From Rhodoligotrophos defluvii (GTDB lineage: Bacteria; Pseudomonadota; Alphaproteobacteria; Rhizobiales; Im1): a stretch of 64,000 nucleotides of DNA. A program made the translations under genes and the position numbers. Shown in pieces: positions 30,548 to 38,785 of the stretch. Where the stretch lies: assembly GCF_005281615.1 (NCBI RefSeq), contig NZ_SZZM01000005.1, positions 124,001 through 188,000 on the forward strand, in the 5' to 3' direction. Position 1 is the first letter of the stretch. Every line of letters starts with the position of its first letter. The notes under the pieces are model-generated. The model saw only the letters and a program-made list of their open reading frames with translations. It did not search any database and was not told where the DNA came from.

Positions 30548-30569
30548 CATATAAAGATATGTTTATATG
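30548..30569. promoter_or_regulatory. Palindromic operator upstream of the ArsR-methyltransferase/metF unit
   Basis: CATATAAA-N6-TTTATATG is a perfect 8+8 bp inverted repeat, 29 nt before the ATG at 30599. It is AT-rich in an otherwise GC-rich genome. The form and location fit an operator for the adjacent ArsR-type protein, in the style reported for SahR regulators of methionine-cycle genes. A further CATATAA half lies just downstream at 30573-30579. Confidence 0.75.
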
Positions 30570-30598
30570 TTCCATATAACCAGCAGCGGAAAGAAGCC

Positions 30599-31657
30599 AT
30601 GGCCGAAGATAGCAGAACCGAACAGCTCCTGGCAGCGCTGCGCGCCGTGGCCGAATCCAGCCGTCTGAGGCTGCTCTTCATCATTTCCCATGGCGAGTTC
30701 AATGTGACCGAGCTGACCCAGATCCTCGGCCAGAGCCAGCCGCGCGTCAGCCGCCACCTGAAACTGCTCGTGGATGCGCGGCTGATCGAGCGGCACCGGG
30801 AAGGCAGCTGGGTGCTGTTCCGCCTGGCCGACCGGGATCATCCCGAGCGCGACCTCGGCGGCGCGCTGGCGCGCATGATCGCCGACCTGCTGCCGGCCGA
30901 TGACCCGGTGCTGGCGCGCGACCTGGCGCGGCTCGAGGCGGTGCGGGCAGAGCGGGCTGCCGCCGCATCGGCCTATTTCCGGGCCATCGCGGGAGAATGG
31001 GACCGAATCCGCTCGCTGCATGTATCCGAGCAGCGGGTGGAAGACGAGATGCGGCGCATTCTCGGGCCCGAGCCGGTCGACACCCTGCTCGATATCGGCA
31101 CGGGCACCGGCCGCATCCTGGAGCTGCTCGCACCCCAGGCGCGGCAGGGCATCGGCATCGACATGAGCCGCGAGATGCTGGCCCTGGCCCGCGCCAGGTT
31201 GGATGCTGCGGGGCTCAAGCATTGTCAGATCCGCCAGGGCGACATCTACCATCTGCCTTATGCCAGCGGCTCGATCGATGTGGTCACGATCCACCAGGTG
31301 CTGCATTTCCTGGACGAGCCCGAACGTGCGCTCGCGGAGGCGGTCCGCGTGCTCAAGCCGGAAGGGCGGCTGCTGGTGGTCGACTTCGCGCCCCATGAGC
31401 TCGAATTCCTGCGCGAGACGCAGGCCCATCGCCGTTTGGGCATTTCCACGCAGCAATTCGCGAGCTGGTGTCATCACCTCGGCCTGGAGCACGTGGAGGC
31501 GAAAACGCTGCCGCCGCCACCGGAAATAGAGCAGGGATTGACCGTGACCATCTGGCTGGCCCGTGGGCAGGCGCCAGCCGAGCCGTCGCTGGGCGCCGCC
31601 GGCGAGATCGGCCAGCCCGGCGACCAGCGCCAAGCAAACAGCGTGGGCGTGGATTGA
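30599..31657 (+). CDS. ArsR-family regulator fused to a SAM-dependent methyltransferase domain
   Basis: This encodes 352 aa. Residues 1-95 are an ArsR-type winged helix (SRLRLLFIISHGEFNVTELTQILGQSQPRVSRHLKLL) without a CxC-type metal-binding motif. Residues about 140-310 are a class I methyltransferase with motif I DIGTGTGRILELLA, then IGIDMSREMLALARARL and a VTIHQVLHFLDEPERAL segment. The domain pair next to metF is seen in alphaproteobacteria. A plausible model is a repressor sensing SAM or SAH through the methyltransferase fold, controlling itself and metF through the palindrome at 30548. Whether it catalyses methylation is unknown. Confidence 0.85.
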   Translation: MAEDSRTEQLLAALRAVAESSRLRLLFIISHGEFNVTELTQILGQSQPRVSRHLKLLVDARLIERHREGSWVLFRLADRDHPERDLGGALARMIADLLPADDPVLARDLARLEAVRAERAAAASAYFRAIAGEWDRIRSLHVSEQRVEDEMRRILGPEPVDTLLDIGTGTGRILELLAPQARQGIGIDMSREMLALARARLDAAGLKHCQIRQGDIYHLPYASGSIDVVTIHQVLHFLDEPERALAEAVRVLKPEGRLLVVDFAPHELEFLRETQAHRRLGISTQQFASWCHHLGLEHVEAKTLPPPPEIEQGLTVTIWLARGQAPAEPSLGAAGEIGQPGDQRQANSVGVD

Positions 31658-31672
31658 GCAAGGACGTGACCA

Positions 31673-32581
31673 ATGCAGCATCACCCGTCTTCCAGCGAAA
31701 CCCCGGCCGCACAGCATGCGATCGACCTCTCCTTCGAGCTCTTTCCCGCGCGAACCCCGGAGGCCGAGACCGCCTTGCACGAGACGGTGGATCAGCTTTC
31801 CCGTCTCAAGCCGCGCTTCATGTCGGTGACCTATGGCGCGGGCGGCACCACCCAGGACCGCACGCTGGGAATGCTCCAGCACTTGGTGAATGCCAAAGTG
31901 CCCGCGGCGGGCCACCTCACCTGTGTCGGCGCGCCCCGTTCGGCGGTCAACGAGATGGTAGGGCGTTATCTGCAGGCCGGCGTGCGCCATATCGTGGCGT
32001 TGCGCGGTGATCCCCAGGGCGGGCTCGACCAGCCCTTCGTGCCGCATCCCGAGGGCTACGCCAATGCGGCGGCCCTGGTGAAAGGCATCCGCGCGATCAC
32101 CGAGATCGAGATCTCGGTTGCCGCCTATCCGGAAAAGCATCCGCAGTCGCCCGATATCGCCACCGATCTCGACATGCTGCGCGCCAAGGTGGACAACGGC
32201 GCCAACCGGGCGATCACCCAGTTCTTCTTCGACAACGACCTTTTCTACCGCTATCTCGACCGGGTGCGGGCGCGCGGCATTACCGTGCCCGTGGTTCCCG
32301 GCATCATGCCCATTGTGAGCTTCGCTCGGATCCGCAGTTTCGCCGAGAAATGCGGCGCGACCGTTCCCACCAGACTGGCAGACCGCTTTTCAGGTTGCGA
32401 CAATGACCCCGAACGGCACATGGCCGTTGCTGCCGAGGTGGCAGCCGAGCAGGTTACTGCCCTGCGGGAACAAGGGGTTCGTCAGTTCCACTTCTACACC
32501 CTCAACCGTGCGGATCTCGTCTTTGCCATCTGTGCGCTGCTGGGCATCGAAGGCGCGGCAGCGAAGCGCTGTGCGGCTTGA
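31673..32581 (+). CDS. metF: 5,10-methylenetetrahydrofolate reductase
   Basis: This FAD enzyme supplies 5-methyltetrahydrofolate to methionine synthase. It has 302 aa in a TIM barrel, with the N-terminal SFELFPARTPEAE, the catalytic-Glu motif and flavin contact region FMSVTYGAGGTTQDRT, LRGDP, and FFFDNDLFYRYLDRV. It starts 15 nt after the ArsR-methyltransferase gene and is presumably in the same transcript. metH is not within view. Confidence 0.95.
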   Translation: MQHHPSSSETPAAQHAIDLSFELFPARTPEAETALHETVDQLSRLKPRFMSVTYGAGGTTQDRTLGMLQHLVNAKVPAAGHLTCVGAPRSAVNEMVGRYLQAGVRHIVALRGDPQGGLDQPFVPHPEGYANAAALVKGIRAITEIEISVAAYPEKHPQSPDIATDLDMLRAKVDNGANRAITQFFFDNDLFYRYLDRVRARGITVPVVPGIMPIVSFARIRSFAEKCGATVPTRLADRFSGCDNDPERHMAVAAEVAAEQVTALREQGVRQFHFYTLNRADLVFAICALLGIEGAAAKRCAA

Positions 32582-32671
32582 GCCGACGGTCAATTTCACG
32601 CTTGCCAGGGCGCCACGGCTGCATTAGTCGCAAAGCACGAGCCGTTTTCGTGTGAACAAAGTCCCAGCCGC

Positions 32672-33418
32672 GTGTTGACCCGCGACATTCCTGGCAACCC
32701 GACCGTGAGCAGCTATGACTGGCGCGGCTTTCCCGTCGGCATGCGCGCCCTGTTCGGGATACCGGGCCTGGTGATGATATCGTCGTTCCTCGGGTTTGGT
32801 GCGTTCGTGCGCAGCCTCGGGCTGCAGGTCGATCTCGGCTGGTACACGACCCTGTTCATCTGGGCGCTGCCGGGACAGGTGGTCTTCCTCACCATGCTGG
32901 CTCAGGGCGCGGGGCTCATCGCGATTGCTCTCGCTGTCACCCTCACCGCCGTGCGGCTCCTGCCCATGGTCATGCTGGTCCTGTCGAAGTCGCGTTTGGA
33001 GGGGCAGCCGCGCTGGCCGGAATATCTCGCGGCTCATCTGATCGCCATCACGCTGTGGGTCATTGCAGACCGGTCGCTGGATCGTGTGCCGCGCGAGCAG
33101 CGCCTGCCATGGGTGATGGGGATTGGGACAGCCATGATCCTCGCCATGCTGATGACGCTGACGGCGGGTTTCTATCTCTCTGAAGCCCTTCCACCCCTGG
33201 TGGCCATCGCCCTCGTCTTCATGACGCCGACGTTCTTCGGCCTTTCGCTGGTGGGCGGGGCGAGCTACGCCTTCGACTACCTCGCCATAGGGCTCGCAGC
33301 CGCGCTGACCCCGGTGGGCATGATCTATTTCCCGCAGGTCGACCTGCTGTTTGCCGGCGTTGTGGGCGGGCTCGCAGCCTTTCTTCTCCTCCATCCGCGG
33401 CGGAGGCGCCGGCGCTGA
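32672..33418 (+). CDS. azlC: AzlC-family branched-chain amino acid exporter subunit
   Basis: This encodes 248 aa with several transmembrane helices, including the AzlC signature FLGFGAFVRSLGLQVDLGWYTTLFIWALPGQVVFL and LTAVRLLPMVMLVLSKSR. It forms the large subunit of an AzlCD-type efflux system with the next gene, 2 nt away. The start is uncertain: GTG at 32672, TTG at 32675 or GTG at 32705 are possible, and none has a strong ribosome-binding site. Confidence 0.87.
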   Translation: MLTRDIPGNPTVSSYDWRGFPVGMRALFGIPGLVMISSFLGFGAFVRSLGLQVDLGWYTTLFIWALPGQVVFLTMLAQGAGLIAIALAVTLTAVRLLPMVMLVLSKSRLEGQPRWPEYLAAHLIAITLWVIADRSLDRVPREQRLPWVMGIGTAMILAMLMTLTAGFYLSEALPPLVAIALVFMTPTFFGLSLVGGASYAFDYLAIGLAAALTPVGMIYFPQVDLLFAGVVGGLAAFLLLHPRRRRRR

Positions 33419-33420
33419 TC

Positions 33421-33768
33421 ATGACGGTCCACAGTGTTCCAGATTGGCTTCTGGTGCTGCTCATTGGCGGGATGAGCACTTATTGCTGGCGGCTCGCGGG
33501 TGTCGTGCTGGTGCGGCGACTCGACCCTCACGGCTCGGCGCTGATGCTGGTGCGCGCCATCGCCACCGGCCTGGTCGCCGCCCTCGTCACCAAGCTGATG
33601 ATCCAGCCGCCCGGCGTGCTCGCCACCACCGACATCGCCAACCGCTTCATCGCGCTCGGGATAGGACTGGCGCTGATGGTGACCCTCAGGCGCCATCAGC
33701 CGCTGGCCATCGTGGCGGCGCTGCTCACTCTGGTCTGCCTGGAGGCGATCGGCCTGCGCCTGACCTGA
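33421..33768 (+). CDS. azlD: AzlD-family branched-chain amino acid exporter subunit
   Basis: This is the small partner of AzlC, 115 aa with about four hydrophobic helices (LLVLLIGGMSTYCWRLAGVVL, ATGLVAALVTKLMIQPPG, ALGIGLALMVTLRR and a last helix). The 2-nt spacing to azlC and the obligate family pairing support the call. It converges on the HIT gene with 4 nt between stops. Confidence 0.85.
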   Translation: MTVHSVPDWLLVLLIGGMSTYCWRLAGVVLVRRLDPHGSALMLVRAIATGLVAALVTKLMIQPPGVLATTDIANRFIALGIGLALMVTLRRHQPLAIVAALLTLVCLEAIGLRLT

Positions 33769-33772
33769 AGGA

Positions 33773-34201
33773 TCAGGCGCCGTCCAACGCGGCTTTCAGC
33801 CTGGCCGCATGGGCCTTCAGCACCTCCGGGTCGGCCATCCCGCTGCCATGGGGCTTGAGTGCGACACCGCTATGCCGCGGCAGCACATGCACATGGGTGT
33901 GGAACACCATCTGTCCGCCGGCGCTCTCGTTGAACTGCTGGACGGTGACCCCCTCGGCGTTGAAGGCGCGCATGGCCGCGCGGGCAACCTTCTGCACCGT
34001 TGCCATCACCGCCGCCAGATCCTCGGGCGCGATGTCGAGAATGTTGCGTGAGGGCGCCTTGGGCAGCACGAGCGCATGCCCGTCCGTGCGCGGCATGATG
34101 TCCATGAAGCAGATGGTTTTCTCGTCCTCATAGACCTTGTGGCAGGGCATCTCGCCCCGCAGGATCTTGGCGAAGATGTTGTTGGGATCATAGGCGGTCA
34201 T
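33773..34201 (-). CDS. HIT-family nucleotide hydrolase
   Basis: This is a 142-aa histidine-triad protein with the active-site motif FHTHVHVLPRHSG (H-x-H-x-H) and the N-terminal IFAKILRGEMPCHKVYEDE and MPRTDGHALVLPKAP segments typical of the HINT group. Such proteins hydrolyse purine nucleoside phosphoramidates or dinucleotides, with unknown physiological substrates in bacteria. The ATG at 34201 has GGGGAGA upstream. Confidence 0.92.
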   Translation of the reverse strand: MTAYDPNNIFAKILRGEMPCHKVYEDEKTICFMDIMPRTDGHALVLPKAPSRNILDIAPEDLAAVMATVQKVARAAMRAFNAEGVTVQQFNESAGGQMVFHTHVHVLPRHSGVALKPHGSGMADPEVLKAHAARLKAALDGA

Positions 34202-34256
34202 GCGGTGATCTCCCCGAAACGCGCTCCGCCTTAACAGACCCACCAAAGAGCTCCCG

Positions 34257-35447
34257 TCAAGTCCCTTGCCGGAATGGGGAGAACTCGCAGAGCACGTGGC
34301 TCATCTCGTCCACATGCCGCCGCTCCCGTTCGAGGTAATCGGCCACCGCCCGGGCGAAGGCTCTATCCGCGATGTAGTGTGCCGACCAGGTCGTGTGCGG
34401 CAGGTAGCCCCGCGCCAGCTTGTGCTCGCCCTGCGCGCCGGCTTCCACCCGCGCGAGGCCCCGGTCGATGGCGAACGCGATCGCCTGATAATAGCAGGTC
34501 TCGAAATGGAGAAAGGGCAGGTGCTCGATGGCGCCCCAGTAGCGGCCATAGAGCGTGTCCGAGCCGATGAAGTTCAGCGCGCCCGCGATATAGCGGCCTG
34601 CGCGCTTGCACATCACCAGCAGGATATCGTTGGCCATGGCCTCTGAGACCAGGCTGAAGAAACGGCGGTTCAGATAAGGCCGCCCCCATTTGCGCGAGCC
34701 CGTGTCCATGTAGAACGCGAAGAATGCATCCCAGTGCGCCTCGGTGAGATCGCGGCCGGTGACCCACTCGATCGTCACGCCGGGGGCGACCGCCTGCTGC
34801 CGCTCCTTGCGCAGGGTCTTGCGCTTGCGCGACTGCAGCGCGGCAAGGAAGTCATCGAAGGTGCGATACCCCTCGTTCAACCAGTGGAACTGCTGGTCGC
34901 TCCGCATGAGCAGCCCGAGCCCGGCAAGGGTCGACCGGTCCTGCTCGGAGAGGAAGGTGAAATGGGCCGACGAGAGCCTGCCGCGGCGTACGAGCTCCAT
35001 GGCCCCGGCCACCAGCGCCTGGCGTCGCGCCTCTGCATCGGGCACGTCGGGCACCAGCAGGCGCGGCCCCGTCGCCGGGGTGAAGGGCACGCTCACCTGC
35101 AGCTTGGGGTAATAGCGCCCGCCGGCGCGCTCATAGGCATCGGCCCAGCCGTGATCGAACACATATTCGCCCTGGCTGTGGCTCTTGAGGTAGCACGGCA
35201 TGCAGCCGGCAATCTCACCATCCGAGCCGCGCAGCACCAAGTGCCGCGGCAGCCAGCCCGCCTCGGCCCCGACGCTGCCGGACGCCTCCAGCGCCTTCAG
35301 AAAGGCATGAGAGACGAAGGGATTATATGGCCGCCCGGGCGGGTTGGCGCAGGCATCCCACTGGGCTGGCGCGATATCGGCAATCGCGCTCTCGACGCTG
35401 ATCACCCGTTCTGCTGGGTCGCCCATGCTGCTGTCCGGACCGGTCAC
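34257..35447 (-). CDS. DUF482-type GNAT-like protein
   Basis: This is a 396-aa cytoplasmic protein of the peptidoglycan-biosynthesis-like/GNAT family DUF482 (FemAB-like fold). Conserved blocks are NPFVSHAFLKALEASGSVG near residue 42, YFDHGWADAYERAGG-like YVFDHGWADAYERAGGRYYPK, SRKRKTLRKERQQA and YIAGALNFIGSDTLYGRYWG near the C terminus, plus FETCYYQAIAFAID. The biochemical substrate is not established for the family. The start could be the ATG at 35426. Confidence 0.83.
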   Translation of the reverse strand: MTGPDSSMGDPAERVISVESAIADIAPAQWDACANPPGRPYNPFVSHAFLKALEASGSVGAEAGWLPRHLVLRGSDGEIAGCMPCYLKSHSQGEYVFDHGWADAYERAGGRYYPKLQVSVPFTPATGPRLLVPDVPDAEARRQALVAGAMELVRRGRLSSAHFTFLSEQDRSTLAGLGLLMRSDQQFHWLNEGYRTFDDFLAALQSRKRKTLRKERQQAVAPGVTIEWVTGRDLTEAHWDAFFAFYMDTGSRKWGRPYLNRRFFSLVSEAMANDILLVMCKRAGRYIAGALNFIGSDTLYGRYWGAIEHLPFLHFETCYYQAIAFAIDRGLARVEAGAQGEHKLARGYLPHTTWSAHYIADRAFARAVADYLERERRHVDEMSHVLCEFSPFRQGT

Positions 35448-35499
35448 GGTTCTGCAAGATCGGGAGGGAGCCAGCCCGTTTCAACCCCGGCTACCAGGC

Positions 35500-36261
35500 T
35501 CACGGACGAAAACCTTCGAAGATCATCTGGTCCGCAAACAGAGCGGCTTGCCGCCGGTCGCTGGCCGTCCGCACCGTCCAGGTCAGCACCGGGCGGTGGT
35601 GGCGGCGCGCCCAGCGGGTGAGCGGCGAGGGCAGGGAGCGCACGTGGTGGGCCAGGAAATCGGGTTGGAGCCGGTCGAGAATAGCCGGCGTGCTCACGGC
35701 GCGGCGGCGCCTCACAGAGAGATGCTCGCCGTCGGTCACCTGGCCGTCCCTGCCGCAGGTGAAGCCGCGCGGCGTGTTCGGCGTGTAATGGGCCAGCGCC
35801 GCCACGCTGTCCGGATCGAACGACATGACCGCCACCGGGCCGACATAGCCGGCGAGAACTTGCGCCACGCGCTTCTCCAGGGGACCGCAGCCATCCCACA
35901 GGCTTTTCAGCTCGAGCACCAGGGTTGTCCGACCCGCGACCTGGTCCAGCAGCTCGCCGAGGGTCTGGATGCGGTCCTCGGAGCCGGTGATCGCGAGCTT
36001 CTTCAGCTCTTGGAGCGTATGGGCCACGACCGCGCCGCGGCCATTGGTCAGCCGGTCGAGCGTGGCGTCGTGGAAGACGATGGCCTCGCCGTCGCCGGTG
36101 CGCTGCAGGTCGACCTCGATGCCATAGCCATTGGCGATGGCGGCCGCCACCGCCGAGGCCGTGTTCTCGATGACGCCGGAGGCGCGGTCATGCAGCCCCC
36201 GATGGGCGACGGGGCGCGCCACCAGCCACGACAGATGCTGCGCCCCGGCCGACCCGCGCAT
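35500..36261 (-). CDS. Glycerophosphodiester phosphodiesterase
   Basis: This encodes 253 aa with a GDPD TIM barrel and no signal peptide, so it is probably cytoplasmic, hydrolysing glycerophosphodiesters to glycerol-3-phosphate and an alcohol. Motifs are VAHRGLHD with ENTASAV (catalytic His and Glu), EVDLQRTGDGEAIVFHD (metal ligands and second His) and TTLVLELKS. The ATG at 36261 overlaps nothing and lies 4 nt after the RidA stop, indicating a RidA-GDPD unit. Confidence 0.88.
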   Translation of the reverse strand: MRGSAGAQHLSWLVARPVAHRGLHDRASGVIENTASAVAAAIANGYGIEVDLQRTGDGEAIVFHDATLDRLTNGRGAVVAHTLQELKKLAITGSEDRIQTLGELLDQVAGRTTLVLELKSLWDGCGPLEKRVAQVLAGYVGPVAVMSFDPDSVAALAHYTPNTPRGFTCGRDGQVTDGEHLSVRRRRAVSTPAILDRLQPDFLAHHVRSLPSPLTRWARRHHRPVLTWTVRTASDRRQAALFADQMIFEGFRP

Positions 36262-36265
36262 GGGC

Positions 36266-36730
36266 TTACGCGATCTCGAACACCGCGTCGATTTCAACGG
36301 CGGTATTGGCGGGCAGCGAGCCGGCGCCGAGCGCGAAGCGCGCGTGCCGGCCCTTGTCGCCCAGGACCTCCACCATCAGATCGGAAGCCCCATTGATCAC
36401 CTTGGGATGGTCGGTGAATTCGGGCACCGCATTCACGAAGCCGCCGAGCTTCACGCAGCGCTTCACGCGGTCGAGATTGCCGCCGCAGGCCGCCTTCACC
36501 TGGGCGAGGATGTTAATGGCGCACCAGCGCGCCGCTTCCGCGCCCTGCTCCAAGGTAAGCTCGCGGCCCACCTTGCCGATATAGTCGAGCTTGCCGTTCT
36601 TGAACGGCACTTGGCCGGACACGAACACGAGATTGCCGGTGATGACATAGCCCACGTAATTGGCCACGGGTGCGGCCGGTTCGGGCAGTGTGATGCCGAG
36701 CTGCTGAAGTTTGGCGTCGATCTGACCCAT
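36266..36730 (-). CDS. RidA/YjgF-family enamine/imine deaminase
   Basis: This is a 154-aa protein of the longer YjgF subfamily (N-terminal LQQLGITLPEPAAPVANYVGYV), which probably removes reactive enamine intermediates such as 2-aminoacrylate. The family shows VFVSGQVPF and the C-terminal RFALGAGSLPANTAVEIDAVFEIA; the subfamily often lacks the canonical RidA arginine context. It stands between a hydroxyacid dehydrogenase and GDPD on the same strand. Confidence 0.88.
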   Translation of the reverse strand: MGQIDAKLQQLGITLPEPAAPVANYVGYVITGNLVFVSGQVPFKNGKLDYIGKVGRELTLEQGAEAARWCAINILAQVKAACGGNLDRVKRCVKLGGFVNAVPEFTDHPKVINGASDLMVEVLGDKGRHARFALGAGSLPANTAVEIDAVFEIA

Positions 36731-36746
36731 GATGATGCAATCTCCG

Positions 36747-37754
36747 TTACGCTAGGGGTTGAGGACTTGGCACGGGCGGGCCGACCAGGAGGTCCCTGGG
36801 CTGCTCGCCCTTGAAGAAGGCGTCGAGATTATCAACCGCACGATGGCCCATGGCGTTGCGCGTTTCGAGGGTGGCGCTGCCCAGATGCGGCAACAGGAAC
36901 ACGTTCTCAAGATCGCGGTACCGGGGGTCGATATCGGGCTCGCCCTTGAATACATCGAGGCCGGCGCCGGCGAGCTTGCCGCTCTCGAGCGCTGCGATCA
37001 ACGCATCATCGTCGATGATCTCCCCCCGGGCGGTGTTCACGATGATGGCCTTTTCCGGCAGCAGGCCGATGCGGCGCCGATCGATCGCACCGCGCGTTTC
37101 AGGGGTTGAGGCGCAGTTCACCGACAGGAAATCGCAATGGGGCAGCATGTCATCGAGAACAGCGTGGAAATGGTAGCCATGCTCACGGTCGGAAGTAAGC
37201 CGCGTGCGACTGTGATAGTGGATCTCCATGTCGAAGGCGCGGGCACGCTTGGCCACCGCCTGGCCGATCCGCCCCATGCCAAAAATACCCAGCCGCTTGC
37301 CCGTGACTTGGATGCCCAGCGGCTTGGTGGGTGCCCAGCGCGCCCAGCGCCGCTCGCGCACCATGCGCTCGCCCCAATAGGCGCCGCGGGCGGCACCCAG
37401 CATCAGCAGCATGGCGATGTCAGCGGTGGCATCCGTCAGCACGTCCGGCGTATTGGTCACCACGATGGCGCGGCGCTGGGCGGCGGCGATGTCGATGTGA
37501 TCATAGCCCACCGAGAAGGTGGCGATGATGCGGATCGTTCCCGGCAGGGCCTCAATCACCTCGGCCGTGAGCTTGTCCACGGGCGTGACCAGCAGGCCGT
37601 CGCATTCCGCCGCACCCGCGATAAGGCCCTCGGCGTCATAGCTCACGTCCTCCGGGGTGAACCGGGCGTCATAATGGGTGGCGAGCCTTGCTTCCACCTC
37701 GGCCGGGAGCTTTTGTGATATGAAAACTTTCGCAAGTGGCGATCGCGCGGCCAT
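36747..37754 (-). CDS. D-2-hydroxyacid dehydrogenase (glyoxylate/hydroxypyruvate reductase type)
   Basis: This encodes 335 aa. The NAD(P)-binding motif is GIFGMGRIGQAVAKRA, followed by a YHSRTRL loop whose arginines favour NADPH. The catalytic Arg/Glu/His triad appears in VNCASTPETRG, NTARGEIIDDDALI and HLGSATLETRNAMG. These features match GyaR/GhrB-type glyoxylate reductases. It is the first gene of the minus-strand group and is divergent from eipB. Confidence 0.9.
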   Translation of the reverse strand: MAARSPLAKVFISQKLPAEVEARLATHYDARFTPEDVSYDAEGLIAGAAECDGLLVTPVDKLTAEVIEALPGTIRIIATFSVGYDHIDIAAAQRRAIVVTNTPDVLTDATADIAMLLMLGAARGAYWGERMVRERRWARWAPTKPLGIQVTGKRLGIFGMGRIGQAVAKRARAFDMEIHYHSRTRLTSDREHGYHFHAVLDDMLPHCDFLSVNCASTPETRGAIDRRRIGLLPEKAIIVNTARGEIIDDDALIAALESGKLAGAGLDVFKGEPDIDPRYRDLENVFLLPHLGSATLETRNAMGHRAVDNLDAFFKGEQPRDLLVGPPVPSPQPLA

Positions 37755-37851
37755 TGCAGTCTTGCCTCAATTCTGGAAGAGCATAGTGAGGAGGCCAGAT
37801 CCGGCGGAAGTCGACGGCGCCATTGGACGCGGTATGCAAGGATTGTCAACG

Positions 37852-38700
37852 ATGCGTTCAGCTGCAACCAGAATAAGCCTACTGATCCTGCTGGCACTGA
37901 CAGGCGACGCTTCGGCATCGCCCGCGGCGGTCCCGCAGCTTGCGGCTCACCGGGCAGTCTACAGCCTTTCTCTGGCTCATGCCGAAACCAAGGCCGGCCT
38001 CAACGATGTGCAAGGCAAGCTCGTGCTGGAGGTTGCCGGGTCCGCCTGCGAGGGCTGGACATCGAACATGCGGGTGGTCAATCGGCTCGACTCCCGTACC
38101 GGCAAGGTCAGCCTGCTCGACACCCGTTCGAGCTCGTGGGAGTCGGGCCCCGGGGACAGTATGGAATTCACCACCCAGCGCTTCGTCAACGGAGAGCAGG
38201 AACTCGATCTGCGAGGCCGCGCCGAACATGGCGAGAACGGCGGTGTCGTGAGGCTGGAGCTGCCGCAGCCCTCCGAGACCGAGCTTCCCGCCGGCACCGT
38301 TTTCCCGGTGGAGCACACCCGGCGGATCCTTGCGGCCGCCCTGAACGGGAACAAGCGCGACTCGACCATGGTCTATGATGGCAACGAGGACCAGCAGGTG
38401 CTGACCGCCATCACCTTCATCGGCAATCGCAACGCGCCGAACACGGTGGAGGTCAAGACCGAGGCCAAGGGCGCGGCGGAGCTACCCAAGCTCGCCTCCT
38501 GGCCGGTGACCATCGGCTACTTCAAGAATACGCCCGACCCGGATGCGGACGGCGAGCAGATGCCGGAGCACCAGGTGAGCTTCACCATGTTCGAGAACTC
38601 GGTCGCCACCGACCTGATCCTCGACTATGGCGACTTCACCCTGAAGGGCGACCTCATCCAGCTCGATTTTCTCCCGCAGGACGGCTGCCCCACCCGTTGA
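37852..38700 (+). CDS. eipB: Cell-envelope integrity protein EipB homologue (DUF1849)
   Basis: This is an exported 282-aa protein with a signal peptide MRSAATRISLLILLALTGDASA. The mature protein begins AAVPQLAAHRAVYSLSL and includes LVLEVAGSACEGWTSNMRVVNRL, SSWESGPGDSMEF and a late cysteine in QDGCPTR; in Brucella EipB two conserved cysteines form a disulfide across the beta-spiral, and here the corresponding pair is in SACEGW and QDGCP. EipB is needed for envelope integrity in Brucella and related genera. The ATG at 37852 has AAGGA 10 nt upstream. Confidence 0.88.
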   Translation: MRSAATRISLLILLALTGDASASPAAVPQLAAHRAVYSLSLAHAETKAGLNDVQGKLVLEVAGSACEGWTSNMRVVNRLDSRTGKVSLLDTRSSSWESGPGDSMEFTTQRFVNGEQELDLRGRAEHGENGGVVRLELPQPSETELPAGTVFPVEHTRRILAAALNGNKRDSTMVYDGNEDQQVLTAITFIGNRNAPNTVEVKTEAKGAAELPKLASWPVTIGYFKNTPDPDADGEQMPEHQVSFTMFENSVATDLILDYGDFTLKGDLIQLDFLPQDGCPTR

Positions 38701-38708
38701 CCGGGTTT

Positions 38709-38759
38709 AGAGCATGATCCCGAAAAGTGGATACCGGTTTTCGGAAAAGATCATGCTCA
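38709..38759. repeat. Rhizobial palindromic repeat (second family)
   Basis: This is a 51-bp palindrome: GAGCATGATC at the left end is mirrored by GATCATGCTC at the right, with the inner arms CCGAAAA / TTTTCGG around GTGGATACCGG. This widely dispersed element of Hyphomicrobiales lies between the convergent eipB and dinB genes, 8 nt after the eipB stop, where its RNA hairpin could serve as a two-way transcript end. Confidence 0.88.
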
Positions 38760-38785
38760 AGCAAAGGGTCTAGCGGATCGCCGCC

